A DNA stretch of 8,137 nucleotides from Acidobacteriota bacterium (lineage in GTDB: Bacteria; Acidobacteriota; Vicinamibacteria; Vicinamibacterales; Vicinamibacteraceae). Of the stretch, positions 5,307 through 8,137 are shown in pieces (the stretch's first letter is position 1; every line of letters starts with the position of its first letter). Where the stretch lies: positions 1 through 8,137 of the forward strand of contig JAEZCY010000096.1 of assembly GCA_023429845.1 (NCBI GenBank), written 5' to 3'. A program made the translations under genes and the position numbers. The notes under the pieces are model-generated. The model saw only the letters and a list, made by a program, of their open reading frames with translations. It had not been told where the DNA came from and made no database searches.

Positions 5307-6005
5307 TCAGATCGCCTTCACCAGACGCGGGTGTCCGATGGAGAAAGGAAATGCTTCCCGCAGCCGGCTGGCGGGCAACTCGCGGCTGACCCGTCCCTGC
5401 TCGAGCACCAGGCAGCGGTCGGCCTGCCCTTCCCACTCACCGAGCAGGTGCGTGGCGACGAGCACCGTCGTGCCGCGGCCCGCGGCCGCGTGCAACTCCG
5501 CGTGCAGGAAACGCCGCCAGTCGGGATCGAGGCTGAGCCCAGGCTCGTCGAGCACGAGCACGGGTGCTGCCGGCAGCATCAGGACGGCCAGCGCGAGCCG
5601 CTGACGCGTGCCGCCCGACAGGCTGCCGGTGGCCTTCGTGCGCACATCGTCGAGGCCCCAGCACTCCGAGACCGCCGCGATGCGCTCCGGGGGCAGTCCG
5701 CGCAGGCGGGCGTAGAACTCGAGGATCTCGATCGTCGTGAGCCGGGCATGGAAGCGCGGCGACTGCGGCAGGAAGGAGAGGTGCGACAGCGCGGCCATGC
5801 GGTGCGTCGTCAGGTCGGCGCCGCCGATGACGATCCGACCAGCGTCGGGCCTGGAGAGGCCGCACAACTGGCGCAGCGTGGTCGTCTTGCCGCTGCCGTT
5901 GGCGCCGACGAGCAGCGTCACCGCTCCAGGGCGCGCCTCGAGGTCGAGCCCGTCGAGGACGCGGTGGCGCCCGTACGACTTCGTGAGTCCGGTAATCGTG
6001 ATCAT
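5307..6005 (-). CDS. nosF: NosF, ABC-transporter ATPase of the NosDFY system
   Basis: A 232-residue ABC ATPase with every catalytic motif intact: Walker A G-A-N-G-S-G-K-T-T (34-42), Q-loop Q81 in F-L-P-Q-S-P, signature L-S-G-G-T-R-Q (129-135), Walker B V-L-V-L-D-E-P (149-155) with catalytic E154, and H-loop H186 in V-A-T-H. It lacks the longer C-terminal extension of proteobacterial NosF (about 300 aa), so the nucleotide-binding domain is nearly the whole protein. Assignment to NosF rather than a generic exporter ATPase rests on its position between nosD and nosY. ATG 6005 overlaps the nosD stop as ATGA, implying translational coupling and balanced expression. Confidence 0.92.
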   Translation of the reverse strand: MITITGLTKSYGRHRVLDGLDLEARPGAVTLLVGANGSGKTTTLRQLCGLSRPDAGRIVIGGADLTTHRMAALSHLSFLPQSPRFHARLTTIEILEFYARLRGLPPERIAAVSECWGLDDVRTKATGSLSGGTRQRLALAVLMLPAAPVLVLDEPGLSLDPDWRRFLHAELHAAAGRGTTVLVATHLLGEWEGQADRCLVLEQGRVSRELPASRLREAFPFSIGHPRLVKAI

Positions 6006-7429
6006 GGCCGTGTGGGCAGGACGAGGGGCGCGTGGTCCACGACTCCGGGCAGCCCCGGCAGGGCGATGCGGGCGTGAACGAAGCGCAGGAGGCGCTCACC
6101 GGGACTCCCCGCGAGCAGGCCGATGGCCGGGAAGTCGCGGCGCAGCGCGCCGAAGAGATCGAGTTCACGATGCGGCAGGTCGGCGACGCCGTTGCGATCG
6201 AGGTCGAGGTTGACCGCGCCGTCCCAGTAATTGCCGCGGCCATCGCGCGACCATCGGCTGGTGAGGTTGCCGCCGGTGGTCTCCACCGTGTGCAGGTTGC
6301 CGATGAACGTGTTGTCGAGGAACTCGTTGCCGTCGGAACTGTCGGAGGCGTGGATGCCGATGTGATTGCTCACGACACGGTTGCCGATGATCCGGTTCTC
6401 GTGACCGCTCTCGAAGAACACGCCCACCGTATTGCCGACGATCTCGTTGTGCTCCAGCGCGCTGCCGTCCACCGTCTGCAGCAGCACGCCGTACGACCGG
6501 TGGCTCTGATTGGCGAGGAAGTGGTTGCGGCGCAGGACGATGTCCTTGGACTGCATCAGCGCGGCGCCGGCCGCGTTGTCGCGGAACACGTTGTCCTCGA
6601 ACAGGTTCTCGTCCGAGTACATGTAGTGCAGGCCGTACCGGACGCCCGAGATGTCGTTCTCGCGCACGTCGCTGCGATCCACGAACGAGAAATACACGCC
6701 ATCCCGCGTGTCGCGAATGGTGTTGCGCGCCACGACGTGACGCGCCGAGTTCCAGATGTGGATGCCGTTGCCGCGGCGATTCTGGTTCAGGTCCACCTCG
6801 CAGAGTTCGCCCTCGCCGGGCCTGGCGCTCGACGTGAAGGGATCGATCGGCTGCACCACCCGCAGCTTGCCGTGAATCGTGTTGCCCTCGATACGGGCGC
6901 CGTCCGCCTGGCGGACGTAGATCCCGTGCAGGGCGTCGTGGATGCGGTTGTTGACGATGACGGCATGCGCGCCGGTGACGTGCACCGCCGCCTGGTCCTG
7001 CCCGAGGTCGAGCCCGGATCCGCTGATTTCGAAGCCGTCCACCGTCACGTCGGCCGCGCGCACCGCAACCGTGTGAGTCGTGCCGTCGCCGCGCTGGTGC
7101 GCGCCGCCGGACGAATGGAGGCGAAGCGACCGGTCGATGACGAACGGGCCGCGATACAACCCGGGCGGCACCTCGATGGTGCTGCCCGTCGGGGCCGCGG
7201 CCAGCCGCTCGACCAGCCAGGCGGTGCGATCGGCCGGCTCCGCGACGTCGTGCGACGACGCCTGTGGTGCAGCCGTGGCGCGTCGGCCCCCCGGAGATCC
7301 GGCGGTCTGAGCCACCGTCGGAGGCCCGGCCTGGCCCACTGCGCCGCCGTTGAACGCCGTGATGCCCACGGCCGCAACGACGACGGCGACAATCAGCGCC
7401 GTCCGCTCGCCACGCGTCTGCCGGGTCAT
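6002..7429 (-). CDS. nosD: NosD, periplasmic beta-helix maturation factor for nitrous oxide reductase
   Basis: A 475-residue protein. An N-terminal signal/anchor (basic residues 1-9, hydrophobic 11-25) is followed by a Pro/Ala/Gly-rich linker (about 30-65). The core is the NosD/CASH right-handed beta-helix: L-Y-R-G-P-F-V-I-D-R (91-100), then repeated turns carrying N-x-I or N-x-F rungs (V-N-N-R-I, E-G-N-T-I, R-E-N-D-I, E-D-N-V-F, R-R-N-H-F, E-H-N-E-I, I-G-N-R-V, L-D-N-T-F) from about 150 to 380. The typical C-terminal cap G-R-G-N-Y-W-D (397-403) leads into D-L-D-R-N-G-V-A-D (409-417). NosD docks on NosFY and contacts apo-NosZ during assembly of its copper-sulfur centre. ATG 7429 has GGGAGG 4 nt upstream (7434-7439) and overlaps the preceding stop as ATGA; its own stop overlaps the nosF start. 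The frame is open further upstream to 7939, but that extension is antisense-free overlap with the preceding gene in another frame and is rejected. Confidence 0.95.
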   Translation of the reverse strand: MTRQTRGERTALIVAVVVAAVGITAFNGGAVGQAGPPTVAQTAGSPGGRRATAAPQASSHDVAEPADRTAWLVERLAAAPTGSTIEVPPGLYRGPFVIDRSLRLHSSGGAHQRGDGTTHTVAVRAADVTVDGFEISGSGLDLGQDQAAVHVTGAHAVIVNNRIHDALHGIYVRQADGARIEGNTIHGKLRVVQPIDPFTSSARPGEGELCEVDLNQNRRGNGIHIWNSARHVVARNTIRDTRDGVYFSFVDRSDVRENDISGVRYGLHYMYSDENLFEDNVFRDNAAGAALMQSKDIVLRRNHFLANQSHRSYGVLLQTVDGSALEHNEIVGNTVGVFFESGHENRIIGNRVVSNHIGIHASDSSDGNEFLDNTFIGNLHTVETTGGNLTSRWSRDGRGNYWDGAVNLDLDRNGVADLPHRELDLFGALRRDFPAIGLLAGSPGERLLRFVHARIALPGLPGVVDHAPLVLPTRP

Positions 7430-8055
7430 GCGGCCTCCCGGCGCGACTCCCGCACCGACGACCAGATGGCCGCCAGCAGCAACAGGAAGAACACGCCCAT
7501 GCACAGCGTGCCGGCGAGCGGCATGCTCGTCTGCACGAAGTTCGCGATCTGTTGAGACCCTATCACCACGGGCATGAAGGGTTCGATCGTCATCGGCGCC
7601 GCAGGGTCGAGATGATGCCCGTAGCTGTAGAGGCGGTAGACGAAACTGCCGAGCGAGAACACGCCGAAGTACATGAAGAGCACCGACAGGTCCACCAGGC
7701 TCATGACGTTGCCGACGACGACGGCACGCAGCGCCAGCAGCGCGAAGACGCCGATCGCGAACGGCAGCACCCGCATCTCCAGGAAATCGGCCTGCTCGAT
7801 CGACTTCATGCCGATGTAGTGGTTCAGGGTGTTGATTTCGGCCAGGTCCTGCCCGTCGTTGCCGGCGACGATCTGGTAGGCGTACATCTCCAGCGTCAGG
7901 CCCTCGGCGTACTGCGGCGCGACGAGGCTGATGCGCCACAGGGGCAGAGTGGCGCCGACGAGGAGAATCACGACTGCAGCCAGCACGAACAGCCGGCCCA
8001 TGAGGCTGACCGGACGGTCGAGGAGATGCTGCATGGCGGCAAGACGGCGGTTCAC
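7426..8055 (-). CDS. nos-cluster membrane protein with NHYIGM motif, function unknown
   Basis: A 209-residue protein with four predicted helices (approximately 22-40, 96-113, 119-143, 179-198). Between helices 1 and 2 is a ~55-residue loop, likely periplasmic, containing L-W-R-I-S-L-V-A-P-Q-Y-A-E-G-L-T-L (39-55) and N-T-L-N-H-Y-I-G-M-K-S-I (75-86). A second loop carries Y-S-Y-G-H-H-L-D-P (143-151). I recall the same P-Q-Y-P-E-G-L and N-H-Y-I-G-M-K pattern in uncharacterised membrane proteins of Bacteroidota and other clade II nos clusters, where it sits beside nosD/nosL. Position just before nosD also resembles NosB of clade II clusters, but identity with NosB is not established. Conserved His/Met/Asp in exported loops would suit metal handling (inference). 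The GTG start at 8055 is backed by AGGAGG 7 nt upstream (8063-8068). The stop overlaps the nosD start as ATGA. Confidence 0.87.
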   Translation of the reverse strand: MNRRLAAMQHLLDRPVSLMGRLFVLAAVVILLVGATLPLWRISLVAPQYAEGLTLEMYAYQIVAGNDGQDLAEINTLNHYIGMKSIEQADFLEMRVLPFAIGVFALLALRAVVVGNVMSLVDLSVLFMYFGVFSLGSFVYRLYSYGHHLDPAAPMTIEPFMPVVIGSQQIANFVQTSMPLAGTLCMGVFFLLLLAAIWSSVRESRREAA

Positions 8056-8062
8056 GGTGAGT

Positions 8063-8068
8063 CCTCCT
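8063..8068 (-). promoter_or_regulatory. Shine-Dalgarno fixing a GTG start
   Basis: On the - strand this reads AGGAGG, a full match to the anti-SD core, 7 nt before the GTG at 8055. It decides that GTG over the internal ATG seven codons downstream. Confidence 0.8.
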
Positions 8069-8088
8069 CTGGAAATGTGAGGGGCCGC

Positions 8089-8137
8089 TTACCTCATGCC
8101 GCGTCCCCTCGTCGCGATGTCCCGGGCGCCTCCGCTC
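8089..8137 (-). CDS. Possible 3' end of an upstream operon gene (partial)
   Basis: A - strand frame is open from the right edge for 15 codons and ends at TAA (8091-8089), 33 nt before the GTG of the next gene. Its visible C-terminus is S-G-G-A-R-D-I-A-T-R-G-R-G-M-R, and 13 of 15 third codon positions are G or C, as in the neighbouring genes. In a nos operon of this type the gene here could be nosZ, nosL or a cytochrome, but 15 residues identify nothing. Another - strand frame also ends nearby with a TGA, so this may not be coding at all. Confidence 0.3.
   Translation of the reverse strand, partial: SGGARDIATRGRGMR

Noticed and set aside
6192..6205. TTGCG half-site inside nosD
   Set aside because: The second half (AGGTC after the 4-base spacer) does not match CGCAA, and the site is intragenic.
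7430..7939. N-terminal extension of nosD upstream of ATG 7429
   Set aside because: It lies out of frame inside the preceding membrane-protein gene. ATG 7429 has an SD, an ATGA overlap and a signal sequence.
1..8137. CRISPR arrays, tRNA/rRNA genes, insertion sequences, att sites, phage or defence genes
   Set aside because: I saw no spaced direct repeats, RNA-gene motifs, transposase or integrase signatures, or terminal repeats anywhere in the window.

Overview
The window is GC-rich (roughly two thirds G+C by eye) bacterial chromosome, and it is dominated by genes for handling nitric oxide and nitrous oxide. The GC bias, a PEP-CTERM sorted protein and an atypical (clade II-like) nos operon with an extra membrane protein ahead of nosD fit an environmental Gram-negative such as a member of the Acidobacteriota (Vicinamibacteria-like) or a similar phylum. 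This assignment is an inference from gene content; no rRNA or marker gene is present.

Layout, left to right. (1) The 3' part of an RraA-family aldolase-like gene on the + strand enters from the left edge. It has no evident link to nitrogen oxides. (2) A convergent - strand gene encodes a RIC/YtfE/ScdA di-iron repair protein. It is transcribed divergently from a Crp/Fnr-family regulator on the + strand. Between them lies a perfect palindrome, TTGCG-N4-CGCAA, with the 5-4-5 layout of Fnr-superfamily operators. Candidate -10 elements on both sides place transcription starts at or beside the start codons, so both mRNAs may be leaderless. (3) A ~190 bp spacer with a possible sigma-54 promoter leads to a PEP-CTERM secreted protein that starts at a TTG behind a strong Shine-Dalgarno. 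(4) Convergent to it, a tightly packed - strand operon runs from the right edge: a nos-associated membrane protein with an NHYIGM motif, then nosD, nosF, nosY, and a 12-helix membrane protein resembling heme-copper oxidase subunit I. Junctions are ATGA overlaps or gaps of 1-10 nt. A short open frame at the right edge may be the end of one more operon gene.

How they fit together. NosDFY is the ABC-type maturation system for the copper centre of nitrous oxide reductase (NosZ), which must be encoded outside the window. RIC repairs Fe-S and iron centres damaged by NO. The Fnr-like regulator has no N-terminal cysteine cluster, and Tyr replaces the usual Glu in its recognition helix, which would suit the TTGCG operator next to its gene; an NnrR/DNR-like, NO-responsive role is the best guess. 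The two least characterised parts are the membrane proteins at either end of nosDFY, and they are the best candidates for new biology here.
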